From: Bradyrhizobium huanghuaihaiense
GTDB taxonomy: Bacteria; Pseudomonadota; Alphaproteobacteria; Rhizobiales; Xanthobacteraceae
Reading direction: 5' to 3'
Length of the DNA: 64,000 bases
Assembly (NCBI RefSeq): GCF_007830635.1
Contig: NZ_VLLA01000001.1
Location: 281,868 to 345,867 of the forward strand
How positions within the stretch are numbered: position 1 is the stretch's first letter; each line of letters opens with the position of its first letter. Both the position numbers and the translations under genes were made by a program. Positions 1 through 8,314 of the stretch are shown here, one piece after another. The notes under the pieces were generated by a model. It was not told the origin of the DNA. It searched no databases and saw only the letters and a program-made list of their open reading frames with translations.

Positions 1-1173
1 GTTCGCTCCGCGGTGCGCCCGGTGGCGCCGCCGAAGGAAGCGCCCGCGCCGGTCGAGGCGCGCCGCGCGCCTGCGCCGGAGCTGCGTTCGACCGCGACCG
101 CACCGGTCTCGGCCAATCATGATGCGCTCGGCGGCTCGCCGCTCGATCCGCGCCTGACCTTTGCGAGCTTCGTCGTCGGCCGCTCCAACACGCTGGCCCA
201 TGCGGCCGCGCGCCAGGTCGCCGAGGGACGCCGCGGCGACCCCGTCATGTTCAACCCGCTCTACATCCATGCCGGTGTTGGCCTCGGCAAAACGCATCTG
301 CTTCAGGCCGTGACCTGGGCCGGCAATTCCGGCAACGAGCGCAAGGTGCTGTATCTCACGGCCGAGAAATTCATGTACGGCTTCGTCGCCGCGCTGAAGA
401 CGCAGACCGCGCTGGCCTTCAAGGAAGCGCTGCGCGGCATCGACGTGCTCGTGATCGACGATCTGCAGTTCCTGCAGGGCAAGTCGACGCAGGCCGAGTT
501 CTGTCACACGCTGAACGCGCTGATCGATGCCGGCCGCCAGGTCGTGATCGCGGCCGATCGTCCGCCGTCCGATCTCGAGAGCCTGGATGACCGCGTGCGC
601 TCGCGCCTTGCCGGCGGCCTCGTGGTCGAGATGGGCTCGCTCGGCGAGGAGCTGCGCCACGGCATTCTCAAGTCGCGCGTTGCCGCGGCCCGCACCCATC
701 ACGCGACCTTCGACGTGCCGGAGGAGGTGCTGCATTATCTCGCGCGCACCATCACCCATAACGGCAGGGATCTCGAAGGCGCGATCAACCGCCTCCTGGC
801 GCACTCCAAGCTCAACAACCAGCCGGTGACGCTGGAGATGGCCGAGCGCGAGGTGCGCGACCTGGTCCGGCCGCAGGAGCCGAAGCGGATCAAGATCGAG
901 GACATCCAGCGCGTGGTGGCCCGGCAGTACAATGTCAGCCGCTCCGACCTCCTGTCCTCGCGCCGCACCGCCAACGTGGTCCGCCCGCGCCAGGTGGCGA
1001 TGTACCTCGCCAAGACGCTGACCCTGCGCTCGCTGCCCGAGATCGGCCGCCGCTTCGGCGGACGCGATCACACCACGGTGCTGCATGCCGTGCGCAAGAT
1101 CGAGGCGCTGGTCTCCAAGGACACCGCGCTGTCGGAGGAAGTGGAGTCGCTGAAGCGCCAGCTTCAGGAATAA
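1..1173 (+). CDS. dnaA: Chromosomal replication initiator DnaA, 5' end cut by window edge
   Basis: DnaA is the AAA+ ATPase that binds DnaA boxes and melts the chromosomal origin. The frame is open to the left edge, so domain I and part of the linker are missing; 390 residues are visible. The first 45 or so are a Pro/Ala-rich linker. The AAA+ core carries Walker A GVGLGKTH (274-297) and Walker B VLVIDDLQ (445-468). C-terminal domain IV ends with the family signature [11 protein letters not shown] (1057-1089), which contacts the DnaA box. The GTG at 13 is an in-frame internal codon, not the start. dnaN follows 368 bases downstream in the same direction, as is common in rhizobia. No intrinsic terminator is seen; a palindromic repeat lies 20 bases past the stop. 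Confidence 0.97.
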   Translation, partial: VRSAVRPVAPPKEAPAPVEARRAPAPELRSTATAPVSANHDALGGSPLDPRLTFASFVVGRSNTLAHAAARQVAEGRRGDPVMFNPLYIHAGVGLGKTHLLQAVTWAGNSGNERKVLYLTAEKFMYGFVAALKTQTALAFKEALRGIDVLVIDDLQFLQGKSTQAEFCHTLNALIDAGRQVVIAADRPPSDLESLDDRVRSRLAGGLVVEMGSLGEELRHGILKSRVAAARTHHATFDVPEEVLHYLARTITHNGRDLEGAINRLLAHSKLNNQPVTLEMAEREVRDLVRPQEPKRIKIEDIQRVVARQYNVSRSDLLSSRRTANVVRPRQVAMYLAKTLTLRSLPEIGRRFGGRDHTTVLHAVRKIEALVSKDTALSEEVESLKRQLQE

Positions 1174-1193
1174 AGGCCTATTTCTTATTTTCA

Positions 1194-1334
1194 CCTCTCC
1201 CCGCTTGCGGGGAGAGGTCGGATCGCCCTTGCGATCCGGGTGAGGGGGTACAGGTCCATCGGCAGGCTCGCCCGCGGAGAGAGGCCCCTCACCCCAACCC
1301 TCTCCCCGTAAGAACGGGGCGAGGGAGCGCACCT
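1194..1334. repeat. Family A intergenic palindrome, copy 1 (no gene inside)
   Basis: A compound inverted repeat lies between dnaA and dnaN. The left hairpin (1194-1217) has arms CCTCTCCCC/GGGGAGAGG, a small hairpin and GGGTGAGGGG follow, then a spacer of about 36 bases, CCCCTCACC, and a right hairpin (1298-1325). The same architecture recurs at 11.1, 14.2 and 22.9 kb, and in split form around the DUF559 gene at 2.8 kb. It may stop dnaA transcription, but no T-run follows. The rest of the 368-base gap holds only a weak promoter candidate. Confidence 0.85.
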
Positions 1335-1419
1335 GTGTCTGGGCGACGGTTACGCTTCTGCCTGTAAATCGTGGGGAACTGCCTCCCAACCCTTGAATCC
1401 GGGGGCCATCCGAGACACC

Positions 1420-1448
1420 TTGCGCGACCCTGACGGCTTTGGTCATAT
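1420..1448 (+). promoter_or_regulatory. Candidate sigma-70 promoter for dnaN
   Basis: TTGCGC (1420-1425), a 17-base spacer and TCATAT (1443-1448) resemble the alphaproteobacterial housekeeping promoter (TTGACA, 16-17 bases, CTATAT). This would give a leader of roughly 85 bases before the dnaN start. The match is weak and rests on position and spacing only. Confidence 0.3.
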
Positions 1449-1541
1449 CGGCTGGATGACCCGGCTTTTCGGGGTCTTCGGTGCCGTGGCGCGCGTCCCG
1501 CCGCCCGGCCTTCTCATCTTGGGGATCGGGCGAGTAGTGCA

Positions 1542-2660
1542 ATGAAGGTTACGGTCGAACGCGCGCAACTCCTGAAATCACTGGGCCATGTCCACCGCGT
1601 GGTCGAGCGCCGCAACACGATCCCGATCCTCGGCAACGTGCTGGTCCGGGCCGAGAACGCCAAATTGTCGCTGAAGGCGACCGACCTCGACCTCGAGGTG
1701 ACGGAAACGCTCGCGGCGGAAACCGCGACCGCCGGTTCCACCACCGTGCCGGCGCACATGTTCTACGACATCGTGCGCAAGCTGCCTGACGGCTCGCAGA
1801 TCGTGCTGGAAGCCGACGGCGACCGCGCCGTGCTGGCGATCCGCGCCGGCCGCTCGCGCTTCACGCTGCAGACGCTGCCGGAGAATGATTTCCCGGATCT
1901 GGCCGCCGGCGACATGTCGCATTCGTTCTCGCTGGCCGCCAAGGACGTCAAGCGGCTGATCGACCGCACCCAGTTCGCGATCTCGACCGAAGAGACGCGC
2001 TACTATCTCAACGGCATCTATCTGCATGCCGCCGGCACCGCCAAGGCCGCCACCCTGCGCGGCGTTGCCACCGACGGCCACCGCCTCGCCCAGCTCGACC
2101 TGGTGCAGCCCAAGGGCGCCGAGGGCATGCCCGGCGTGATCGTGCCGCGCAAGACCGTCGGCGAAGTGCAGCGCCTGATCGAGGACACCGACGCCGAGAT
2201 GACGATCGAGCTGTCGCAGGCCAAGATCCGCTTCACCATCGGCAACGTCGTGCTGACCTCGAAACTGATCGACGGCACCTTCCCCGACTATGGCCGCGTC
2301 ATTCCGCAGGGCAACGACAAGGAGCTCGTCGTCGACAAGAAGGATTTTGAGAACGCGGTCGATCGCGTTTCCACGATCTCCAGCGAACGCGGCCGCGCGG
2401 TGAAACTGTCGCTGTCGGCGGGCAAGCTGGTGCTGTCGGTGACCAATCCGGATTCGGGCAGCGCGACCGAAGAGCTCGAGGTCGAATACGCCTCCGACGC
2501 CCTCGATATCGGCTTCAACTCCCGCTACCTCCTCGACATCGCCGCCCAGATCGAAGGCGACGTCGCAACGCTCAGGCTCGCCGACCCCGGCTCGCCGACC
2601 CTGGTCCAGGACCGCGACGACAAGAGCGCGCTGTACGTGCTGATGCCGATGCGGGTGTGA
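1542..2660 (+). CDS. dnaN: DNA polymerase III beta subunit (sliding clamp)
   Basis: DnaN forms the ring-shaped dimer that tethers the replicative polymerase to DNA and also serves repair polymerases and Hda-type regulators. The 372-residue product has the usual length and begins MKVTVERAQLLKSLGHV. It keeps clamp landmarks such as RRNTIPILGNV near residues 23-33 and ends in the usual VLMPMRV. The three-fold clamp-domain repeat is implied by full-length similarity. ATG 1542 is the only sensible start, and no longer ORF competes with it on this strand. A large antisense frame (1578-2702) is a GC-rich shadow. It lies between dnaA and the DUF559/recF pair, following the conserved dnaN-recF order. 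Confidence 0.97.
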   Translation: MKVTVERAQLLKSLGHVHRVVERRNTIPILGNVLVRAENAKLSLKATDLDLEVTETLAAETATAGSTTVPAHMFYDIVRKLPDGSQIVLEADGDRAVLAIRAGRSRFTLQTLPENDFPDLAAGDMSHSFSLAAKDVKRLIDRTQFAISTEETRYYLNGIYLHAAGTAKAATLRGVATDGHRLAQLDLVQPKGAEGMPGVIVPRKTVGEVQRLIEDTDAEMTIELSQAKIRFTIGNVVLTSKLIDGTFPDYGRVIPQGNDKELVVDKKDFENAVDRVSTISSERGRAVKLSLSAGKLVLSVTNPDSGSATEELEVEYASDALDIGFNSRYLLDIAAQIEGDVATLRLADPGSPTLVQDRDDKSALYVLMPMRV

Positions 2661-2721
2661 GGGACGTGGTCCCTCGACAGCCCACTCTGTTTCTAGAACC
2701 AAGCTCGATGCGCATTATTGT

Positions 2722-2784
2722 GCCCTCTCCCCTTGTGGGAGAGGGCAGCTCCGCTGGCGGACACATACTCGATCGGGTGAGGGG
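2722..2784. repeat. Family A palindrome, left half flanking the DUF559 gene
   Basis: A hairpin (2722-2746, arms GCCCTCTCCC/GGGAGAGGGC) is followed by a 27-base spacer and CGGGTGAGGGG (2774-2784). The last 11 bases are the exact reverse complement of 3158-3168 on the other side of the DUF559 gene. In gene-free copies this element is followed by a spacer of about 36 bases; here the spacer is replaced by the ORF. Confidence 0.85.
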
Positions 2785-2787
2785 TTA

Positions 2788-3153
2788 GTGCCGCAGGAAC
2801 CGTCCCATCGGCCGGTCCCCAAACATCTCCGCCAGTTTGCGAAGAACATGCGGCACAAGCCGACGGATGCTGAAGCGGCGATGTGGCGCCTGCTCAGAGA
2901 CCGTCGACTGTCGGCATACAAATTTCGCCGACAGGTTCCGTTCAAGAACTACATCCTGGATTTCGTCTGCTTCGATCAGCGCCTGGTGATCGAAATCGAC
3001 GGAAGCCAGCATGCAGAATCGCACCGTGACGCAACTCGTGACGACGCACTTTCGGCAGAGGGTTTCTCGGTAGAGCGCTACTGGAACAATGACGTGCTAC
3101 AGCGGCCCGTCTCTGTATTGGAGGATATCCTTGCAAAGCTTGCCGGGCGGTAA
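2788..3153 (+). CDS. DUF559 (Vsr-like) endonuclease-domain protein inside an inverted repeat
   Basis: A small protein of 121 residues matching the DUF559 family, which is related in fold to very-short-patch repair (Vsr) and PD-(D/E)XK endonucleases. Visible family features are the helical start RHKPTDAEAAMWRLLRDRRL, then YKFRRQVPFKNYILDF (about 49-64), VIEIDGSQHAE (about 71-81) with the likely catalytic Asp/Glu residues, and ERYWNNDVLQ near residue 98. The start is GTG 2788; no in-frame ATG lies upstream before the repeat. The start sits 3 bases after the left repeat half and the stop 4 bases before the right half, so gene and repeat look like one unit. Substrate and function are unknown. Cargo or enzyme of a mobile palindrome is inferred from this position only. 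Confidence 0.85.
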   Translation: MPQEPSHRPVPKHLRQFAKNMRHKPTDAEAAMWRLLRDRRLSAYKFRRQVPFKNYILDFVCFDQRLVIEIDGSQHAESHRDATRDDALSAEGFSVERYWNNDVLQRPVSVLEDILAKLAGR

Positions 3154-3157
3154 CATA

Positions 3158-3215
3158 CCCCTCACCCGTCGCCTCACTGCGTGAGGCGCCACCCTCTCCC
3201 ACAGGGGGAGAGGGT
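3158..3215. repeat. Family A palindrome, right half flanking the DUF559 gene
   Basis: It begins with CCCCTCACCCG (3158-3168), the exact inverse of the left-half end. A small hairpin follows (3171-3187, GCCTCAC/GTGAGGC), then a terminal hairpin (3191-3215, ACCCTCTCCC/GGGAGAGGGT). The same order of parts is seen in the gene-free copy at 14.2 kb. The recF frame runs open into this repeat from GTG 3181, but that extension encodes repeat sequence, not RecF. Confidence 0.85.
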
Positions 3216-3240
3216 GAAGAGTCCCGTTCGCGACAACATC

Positions 3241-4377
3241 ATGACCCCCTCCCGTATTCATCGCCTGACGCTGACGCATTTTCGCAATTACCGGGCGGCG
3301 GAGCTCGAGACGGCGGCTGACATGGTGGCGCTGGTCGGGCCGAACGGCGCGGGCAAGACCAATTGCATCGAGGCGATCTCGTTCCTGTCGCCGGGCCGCG
3401 GCTTGCGGCGCGCCACGCTGGAAGACGTCGCCGACAACCAGGGCGACGGCTCCTGGGCGGTGTCGGCGCAGGTCCAGGGCGCGCTGGGGCTGGCGACGCT
3501 CGGCACCGGCATCGATGCGCCGCGGGCGGACAGCGCCGTCAGCCGGCGCTGCCGCATCGACCGCGAGCCGGTCAATTCCGCCGCCAGCTTCGGCGACCAT
3601 ATCCGCATGGTGTGGCTGACGCCGGCGATGGACGGGCTGTTCATGGGCGCGGCCTCCGAGCGGCGGCGCTTCTTCGACCGCCTGGTGCTCGCCATCGACA
3701 ACGAGCATTCCAGTCGCATCAACGCGCTCGAACGCTCCCTGCGTTCGCGCAACCGTCTGCTCGAGACGCGCAATTACGACGACCATTGGTGTGACGCGAT
3801 CGAGCGCGAGACCGCCGAGCTCGCCGTCGCGGTCGCCGCAACACGCGGCCAGACCGCGGCGCGGCTGACCGGCATGCTCAACACGCGCGCGCAAGCCTCC
3901 GCATTCCCGTCGGCGCAGATCGCGCTCGACGGCTGGATGGAGAACGCGCTGCTCCAGGAGACCGCGACCTCGGTCGAGGACCGCTATCGCCAGATCCTGC
4001 GCGACAACCGTCCGCGCGATGCCATCGCCGGCCGCACCACCGACGGCCCGCACCTCACCGATCTCCAGGTGATCTATGCGCCGAAGAGCATGGCCGCGCG
4101 CGACGCATCCACGGGCGAGCAGAAGGCGCTGCTGATCGGCCTCGTGCTGGCGCACGCCACGCTGGTCGCCGAGATGACCGGCATCGTGCCGCTGCTGCTG
4201 CTCGATGAGGTCGTCGCCCATCTCGATCCGAACCGGCGCGCCGCGCTGTTCGACGAGCTGCGCAAGCTCGGCGCGCAGGTCTGGCTGACCGGCGCGGACC
4301 CGGCCGCCTTCGCCGAGATTGGCGCCGGCGGCGAAGTGTTTGACGTCGAGAGCGGACGCGTATCGGCCCGGCGCTAG
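3241..4377 (+). CDS. recF: DNA replication and repair protein RecF
   Basis: RecF is an SMC/ABC-type ATPase that, with RecO and RecR, loads RecA on gapped DNA. The product has 378 residues. Walker A is VGPNGAGKT (32-40), the ABC signature STGEQKA starts at residue 290, and Walker B is LLLLDE with Asp322-Glu323 followed by the D-loop VAHLD. ATG 3241 was chosen because MTPSRIHRLTLTHFRNYR matches the conserved RecF start. The frame is open back to GTG 3181, but those 20 residues are translated from the palindromic repeat. It follows dnaN with only the DUF559 unit between. The usual next gene, gyrB, is displaced 4.2 kb by three paralogous secreted-protein genes. Confidence 0.95.
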   Translation: MTPSRIHRLTLTHFRNYRAAELETAADMVALVGPNGAGKTNCIEAISFLSPGRGLRRATLEDVADNQGDGSWAVSAQVQGALGLATLGTGIDAPRADSAVSRRCRIDREPVNSAASFGDHIRMVWLTPAMDGLFMGAASERRRFFDRLVLAIDNEHSSRINALERSLRSRNRLLETRNYDDHWCDAIERETAELAVAVAATRGQTAARLTGMLNTRAQASAFPSAQIALDGWMENALLQETATSVEDRYRQILRDNRPRDAIAGRTTDGPHLTDLQVIYAPKSMAARDASTGEQKALLIGLVLAHATLVAEMTGIVPLLLLDEVVAHLDPNRRAALFDELRKLGAQVWLTGADPAAFAEIGAGGEVFDVESGRVSARR

Positions 4378-4385
4378 CCGCCGCA

Positions 4386-4460
4386 TTGAACCCGCCCGGT
4401 TCCGTCAGCGACTAGCTGCCAGAGGCCGCGCCGACGGTGTCGCAGCCGTTACCGCGCGAT
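4386..4460 (+). repeat. Duplicated 5' leader of the FYR-GW paralogues, copy 1
   Basis: The region before the first secreted paralogue is closely similar to 5284-5357 before the second. Bases 4422-4447 and 5319-5344 are identical over 26 bases, and the similarity extends upstream (GAACC-GCCCGGTTCC). The copy number and placement show that the duplication took in the region upstream of the gene, which may contain its promoter. Confidence 0.8.
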
Positions 4461-4490
4461 CAGATGACGCGCAATCTCTTGGAGAGTGAG

Positions 4491-5234
4491 ATGCGAACGG
4501 TAAGGTCCGGGGCGCACACCCCGGCACGATGGCGGGCGTTTGCGTGCGGCCTCGTTTTCCTCGCAAGCTGCCTGCTTGCGGCAACCGCCAGCGCCTGGGC
4601 GCCGCATGTCTCCGTGCTGTTCTCGGCCGAGCTCACGCCGGATCCCGAGACAAAACTGCCCGCGCCGACCCGTTACAGCTACAGGGGCATCCACACCACC
4701 GTGGTGAGCGGCATCGAAGCCCCGCTCCGCACCAGGCTGGAGGCGACCGTACCCGCTGACCTCGGCGACGTGCTCGCCTTCTACCGCACCGAACTCGGCA
4801 AGCTCGGCTGGCAGGAGCAGCACGACGGCGCGGTGATCGCCACCGATCGTGTCCAGCTCGCCTTCGCCTCCCCGTTGGGACCGGCACTGCTGGAGCTCCA
4901 CCGCAAGGAAGGCAGCACCGCGGTCGAGCTGGTGCAGAAGAATTCGGATACGGCGACCAGGGCGAACGTCATGCCCGAACCCGGCCAGGCCAAGGTGGTG
5001 TTCTCCAATATCGGCGAGACGGATGCCGCGCTCACGATCGACGCGCGGACCATCACGCGCGCCGGTGGCGCCAACGCCGTCGCACTGGATCTGCCGCCCG
5101 GCAAATATCCATACGAAGTGAACGTGCCGGGGCATGCGGCCCATACCAACATCCTCGTCATCGCGGCCGGAGATACCTGGGAGCTCACGGTCGGACGCGA
5201 CGGCGATGCGTGGTCACCGCTTCATCTTTATTGA
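4491..5234 (+). CDS. Secreted protein of unknown function, FYR-GW domain paralogue 1
   Basis: I do not recognise a named family. The 247-residue product starts with a signal-peptide-like segment (MRTVRS, then a hydrophobic stretch FACGLVFLASCLLAATASA), so export to the periplasm or envelope is likely. One copy of a domain with FYRTELGKLGW at residues 97-107 follows, and the C-terminal part contains LDLPPGKYPYEV, resembling beta-rich PEGA-like surface modules. ATG 4491 was chosen because GGAGAG lies 7 bases upstream and the start aligns with paralogues at 5393 and 7580; the frame is open back to GTG 4437. The neighbours are its two paralogues downstream. Role unknown. Confidence 0.75.
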   Translation: MRTVRSGAHTPARWRAFACGLVFLASCLLAATASAWAPHVSVLFSAELTPDPETKLPAPTRYSYRGIHTTVVSGIEAPLRTRLEATVPADLGDVLAFYRTELGKLGWQEQHDGAVIATDRVQLAFASPLGPALLELHRKEGSTAVELVQKNSDTATRANVMPEPGQAKVVFSNIGETDAALTIDARTITRAGGANAVALDLPPGKYPYEVNVPGHAAHTNILVIAAGDTWELTVGRDGDAWSPLHLY

Positions 5235-5283
5235 GCCGCCTGCTCTCGGTCAGCCCTCCCCGCCCGCTACCAGGGTACCCGGT

Positions 5284-5357
5284 TGAACCTGCCCGGTTCC
5301 TGCCGCGACTTCTCATCCGAGGCCGCGCCGACGGTGTCGCAGCCTGCAATTGCGCGA
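5284..5357 (+). repeat. Duplicated 5' leader of the FYR-GW paralogues, copy 2
   Basis: This is the second copy of the leader at 4386-4460, with a 26-base identical core (5319-5344). It lies 36 bases before the start of the 718-residue paralogue. The third paralogue has only a 30-base gap upstream and no copy, so it is probably co-transcribed with the second. Confidence 0.8.
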
Positions 5358-5392
5358 GGGGTCGACCCGCGCGAAATCCAGGAGTTTTGGCG

Positions 5393-7549
5393 ATGTCGAT
5401 GATCAAGCGCGGGACGCAGGTCCCGGCACGCTGGCGGCTGCTTGCCTGCGGCCTTCTGCTGATGGCGAGCGCTTCGCTGCCGGCGCGCGCCGACGACGGT
5501 ATCGTCGACGTCCACGCGCTGCCGCAGCTCGAAGGCGCGGTGGAGAATAATTCGCGGCCCGATCTCTACCGCGTCGAATATCGCATGCCGACGCCGGAAT
5601 CCGTGACATCGCCGGCGGTGAAGAAGCTCCTCAGCGCGGCCGGCTGGGTGCCCTATGTGCGCCCGCTGGAGGAGAAGAGCACCACGTTGAATTTTAGGAA
5701 GGGACGGCAGGGCCTGTCCGTTCATTTCACGCAAGCCCTCGGCCGGCCCGACCAGTCCGTGGTCTATTACTCGACTGACCGGATCTATTCGAACGTGCCG
5801 TTTCCAGAAGGCGCCAGCGACATCGTGTTCGACGGCACGAGGCCCTATCTCGGCTGCATCGCGCCCAGCGCGCTCGATGCGACGGCGGAGTTCTACAAGA
5901 GCCAGATGGATGCGATCGGCTGGCGCAAGCTCACGCCCGAGACGGCCGCGCGCTGGACGAACAGCCTGGATGAGACCGTTCCCAACGGCGTGCGCGCGTT
6001 CTTTGAGCATGCCGACAGCGAGGTCACCGGCTTCTACAGGCAGAAGCCCGTCATGCTGACGCTGACGCGCCGTGACGATGGCCGGACCAATGTCGACATC
6101 CGCGTCGCGCCGTTCGCCTTGCCCGGCGAGCTCAAGGCCGATGACGATCTTGCCGGCCTGCCGCGGCCTAGCCCGACCAAGACGGCCAAGAGCCTTGGCA
6201 GCGCAACCTCCAACAAGCGCGAGATGTCGGCGGCCGCGATGGCCGAGCTGCCCGCGGTGCTGGCCTTCTATCATCGCGAGCTCGCCGCGCGCGGCTGGCA
6301 GGAGGACGGCAGCGCGCCGCTCGCGCCCGGCGACGAGGTGGCGATCAAGATCTCCAACACTGATGAAACCGGCGTGCTGCGGCTCGGCCGCAAATACGAT
6401 TTCACCATGGTCAGCCTGACCGCGCAGGTGAAGGAATCCGCCCTCGCCGCCCGCGCCAAGGCGAAGAAGGAAGCCGACGAGAAGTTCCTTGGGGATGCGC
6501 TAGGTGCAGCCAAGCAGCTCATCGCTGCCGACGAAGCGCGGCGCAAGGTGCAGGCAGCCGCGCTGTCCGATGCGCCGCTCAATGCACTTGCGGGCAGCAA
6601 CACGCCGGTGCCGCTGCCGGAGAACGCCGAGGGCGTGAAGTTCGAAGGCAGTGACGGCAGCCTCGAATTCTCGTCGACATCGAGCGTGAAGGCGCTGACC
6701 GCGTTCTACCGCGCCTCGCTGAAACCATTGGGCTGGACCGAGCGGCCTTCGGTCATCAACCAGCCCAACATGGCGATGCTGGAGTTTGCCAAAAGCGGCA
6801 AATCGATCTCCTTCACCGTGCTGCAGATGGGCCCCAGGGTGAGGGTCAGCGCCGAGGGAACGGGCCTCAAGGTCGCCGCCGCCAAGCCTGCGGATAAGCC
6901 TGCGGAGGTCCAGGCCAAGTCGTCCGAGCCGCTCAAGCCCGACAGCGAATCCCAGCTGCCGGCGCCGACGCAGCGGTCGTCGACCTCGCTCGCAACCACA
7001 AGACTGCCGGGCACGGAGACCCCGTTCCGCCGCGAGCTGGAAGCCAGCATCCCCGCCCCGCTCAGCGACGTGCTGGCGTTCTACCGCACCGAGCTCGGCA
7101 AGCTCGGCTGGCAGGAAAAGACCGAGGGCGCGACGGTCTCCGCGGAGCTTGCGCAGATCGACTTCACCTCGCCGCAGGGCCCGGCCGTGCTCAAGCTCGG
7201 CCGCGCCAGGGGCGAGACCACAGTCAATCTGGCGCAGAAGAATCCGGAGGCCGCGACCAAGGCGGACATCATGCCCAAGCCGGGCCAGGCCAGGGTCATG
7301 CTCGGCAATATCGGGCCGAAGGACGCATCGCTCACCATCAACAAGCAGACCATCAAGATCGCGGCCGGCGCCGGCGGCCCGCAATCGCCGAAGGGCCCGA
7401 TGCTTGATCTCGCGCCCGGGACATACCAGTACGCGCTGCGCATGCCCGGCCGTCCGGCCCGCACCGAGACCCTCACGGTCGCCGCAGGCGATGCCTGGGG
7501 CCTGATGGTGGGTCCGACCGGCGAGGTGCTCCCGCTGCAGATGTATTGA
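5393..7549 (+). CDS. Large secreted protein with four FYR-GW repeats, paralogue 2
   Basis: An exported protein of 718 residues with no function I can name. A signal peptide is predicted at residues 1-33 (hydrophobic LLACGLLLMASASLPARA). The body contains four copies of the motif F-Y-x(7)-G-W, at residues 167-177, 292-302, 438-448 and 563-573, spaced by 125, 146 and 125 residues. The last copy plus the tail (LDLAPGTYQYAL, ending in MY) aligns with the whole of paralogues 1 and 3. A Lys/Ala-rich, probably helical linker lies near residues 345-390. ATG 5393 has CAGGAG upstream and begins MSMIKRGTQVPARWR like its relatives; the open frame back to 5210 overlaps the previous gene. The layout suggests growth by internal domain duplication. 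Confidence 0.75.
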   Translation: MSMIKRGTQVPARWRLLACGLLLMASASLPARADDGIVDVHALPQLEGAVENNSRPDLYRVEYRMPTPESVTSPAVKKLLSAAGWVPYVRPLEEKSTTLNFRKGRQGLSVHFTQALGRPDQSVVYYSTDRIYSNVPFPEGASDIVFDGTRPYLGCIAPSALDATAEFYKSQMDAIGWRKLTPETAARWTNSLDETVPNGVRAFFEHADSEVTGFYRQKPVMLTLTRRDDGRTNVDIRVAPFALPGELKADDDLAGLPRPSPTKTAKSLGSATSNKREMSAAAMAELPAVLAFYHRELAARGWQEDGSAPLAPGDEVAIKISNTDETGVLRLGRKYDFTMVSLTAQVKESALAARAKAKKEADEKFLGDALGAAKQLIAADEARRKVQAAALSDAPLNALAGSNTPVPLPENAEGVKFEGSDGSLEFSSTSSVKALTAFYRASLKPLGWTERPSVINQPNMAMLEFAKSGKSISFTVLQMGPRVRVSAEGTGLKVAAAKPADKPAEVQAKSSEPLKPDSESQLPAPTQRSSTSLATTRLPGTETPFRRELEASIPAPLSDVLAFYRTELGKLGWQEKTEGATVSAELAQIDFTSPQGPAVLKLGRARGETTVNLAQKNPEAATKADIMPKPGQARVMLGNIGPKDASLTINKQTIKIAAGAGGPQSPKGPMLDLAPGTYQYALRMPGRPARTETLTVAAGDAWGLMVGPTGEVLPLQMY

Positions 7550-7579
7550 TCCATCGGGCCCCTGATGCGGAGACCGAAC

Positions 7580-8314
7580 ATGACGACGGTAAGGCGTGCG
7601 ATGAGAGGTCCGGCACGGTGGTTGCTGCCGCTGTGCGGCCTCGCTCTCCTCGCGGGCGGTCTGGTCGCCGCAAGCGCCGGCGGATGGATACCGCATCCAT
7701 CACCGCAAACTTCGACCGCACTCACACCGGCGGATCCCGACGCCGACCTGCCGGTGCCGAAGCAACACAACTCCTCCAGTTCCAACACCACCCATGTGAC
7801 CGGCATCGAAATCCCGCTGCGGGTCGGACTCGAAGCCCATGTGCCGGCCGAGCTCAGCGCCGTGCTCGCCTTCTACCGCACGGAGCTCGCAAGGCGCGGC
7901 TGGGAGGAAAAGCCTGATGGCGCTGTGGTTGCTGCAGATCACGCCCGGCTCGCCTTCGTTTCCCCGAAGGGGCCGGCCACCCTGGAGCTCGGCCGCGCGA
8001 AGGGCGAGACCACAGTCGACCTGGTGCAACGGAATACGGAGGCTGTGGCCAAGGCCAATTTCCTGCCGATGCCAGGACAAGCGCGGCTGATATTCGGCTA
8101 TCTAAGGCCAGACGTAGCTACGCTCACGATCAACGGTCAGACCATCAAGATCGCTGGCGGGGAAAATCATCCACAAACGCTGGATCTGCCGCCCGGCACG
8201 TATTCCTACGAGCTGCGCGCGTGGGGCCTCCTGCTGCGCACCGATACCGTCACCCTCGCCTCAGGCGAGGCCTGGAGCCTCAGCGACGACAAGAAGCCGT
8301 CCCAGATCTACTGA
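7580..8314 (+). CDS. Secreted protein of unknown function, FYR-GW domain paralogue 3
   Basis: This is a 244-residue paralogue of the two preceding genes. A signal-like N-terminus (MTTVRRAMRGPARW, then LCGLALLAGGLVAASAG) is followed by the shared motif FYRTELARRGW at residues 98-108 and the C-terminal LDLPPGTYSYEL segment, ending IY. ATG 7580 was preferred over ATG 7565 because GGAGA lies 7 bases upstream and the start matches paralogue 1. The start is 30 bases after the stop of paralogue 2, so the two are likely one transcript. gyrB follows after 284 bases in which no further gene is seen. No catalytic motif is evident; envelope or surface location is inferred from the signal peptide only. 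Confidence 0.75.
   Translation: MTTVRRAMRGPARWLLPLCGLALLAGGLVAASAGGWIPHPSPQTSTALTPADPDADLPVPKQHNSSSSNTTHVTGIEIPLRVGLEAHVPAELSAVLAFYRTELARRGWEEKPDGAVVAADHARLAFVSPKGPATLELGRAKGETTVDLVQRNTEAVAKANFLPMPGQARLIFGYLRPDVATLTINGQTIKIAGGENHPQTLDLPPGTYSYELRAWGLLLRTDTVTLASGEAWSLSDDKKPSQIY

Noticed and set aside
1174..1541. Replication origin between dnaA and dnaN
   Set aside because: No cluster of DnaA boxes (TTATCCACA-like) and no AT-rich unwinding region were found; rhizobial origins usually lie elsewhere.
1578..2702. Antisense frame of 374 codons over dnaN
   Set aside because: It is a GC-skewed shadow of dnaN with no family resemblance; dnaN itself matches fully.
2788..3153. Calling DUF559 a transposase of a classical insertion sequence
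   Set aside because: No DDE or HUH motif and no target-site duplication is visible; the mobile role remains inference.
3181..3240. Upstream GTG extension of recF
   Set aside because: The extra 20 codons come from the family A palindrome; conserved RecF begins at ATG 3241.
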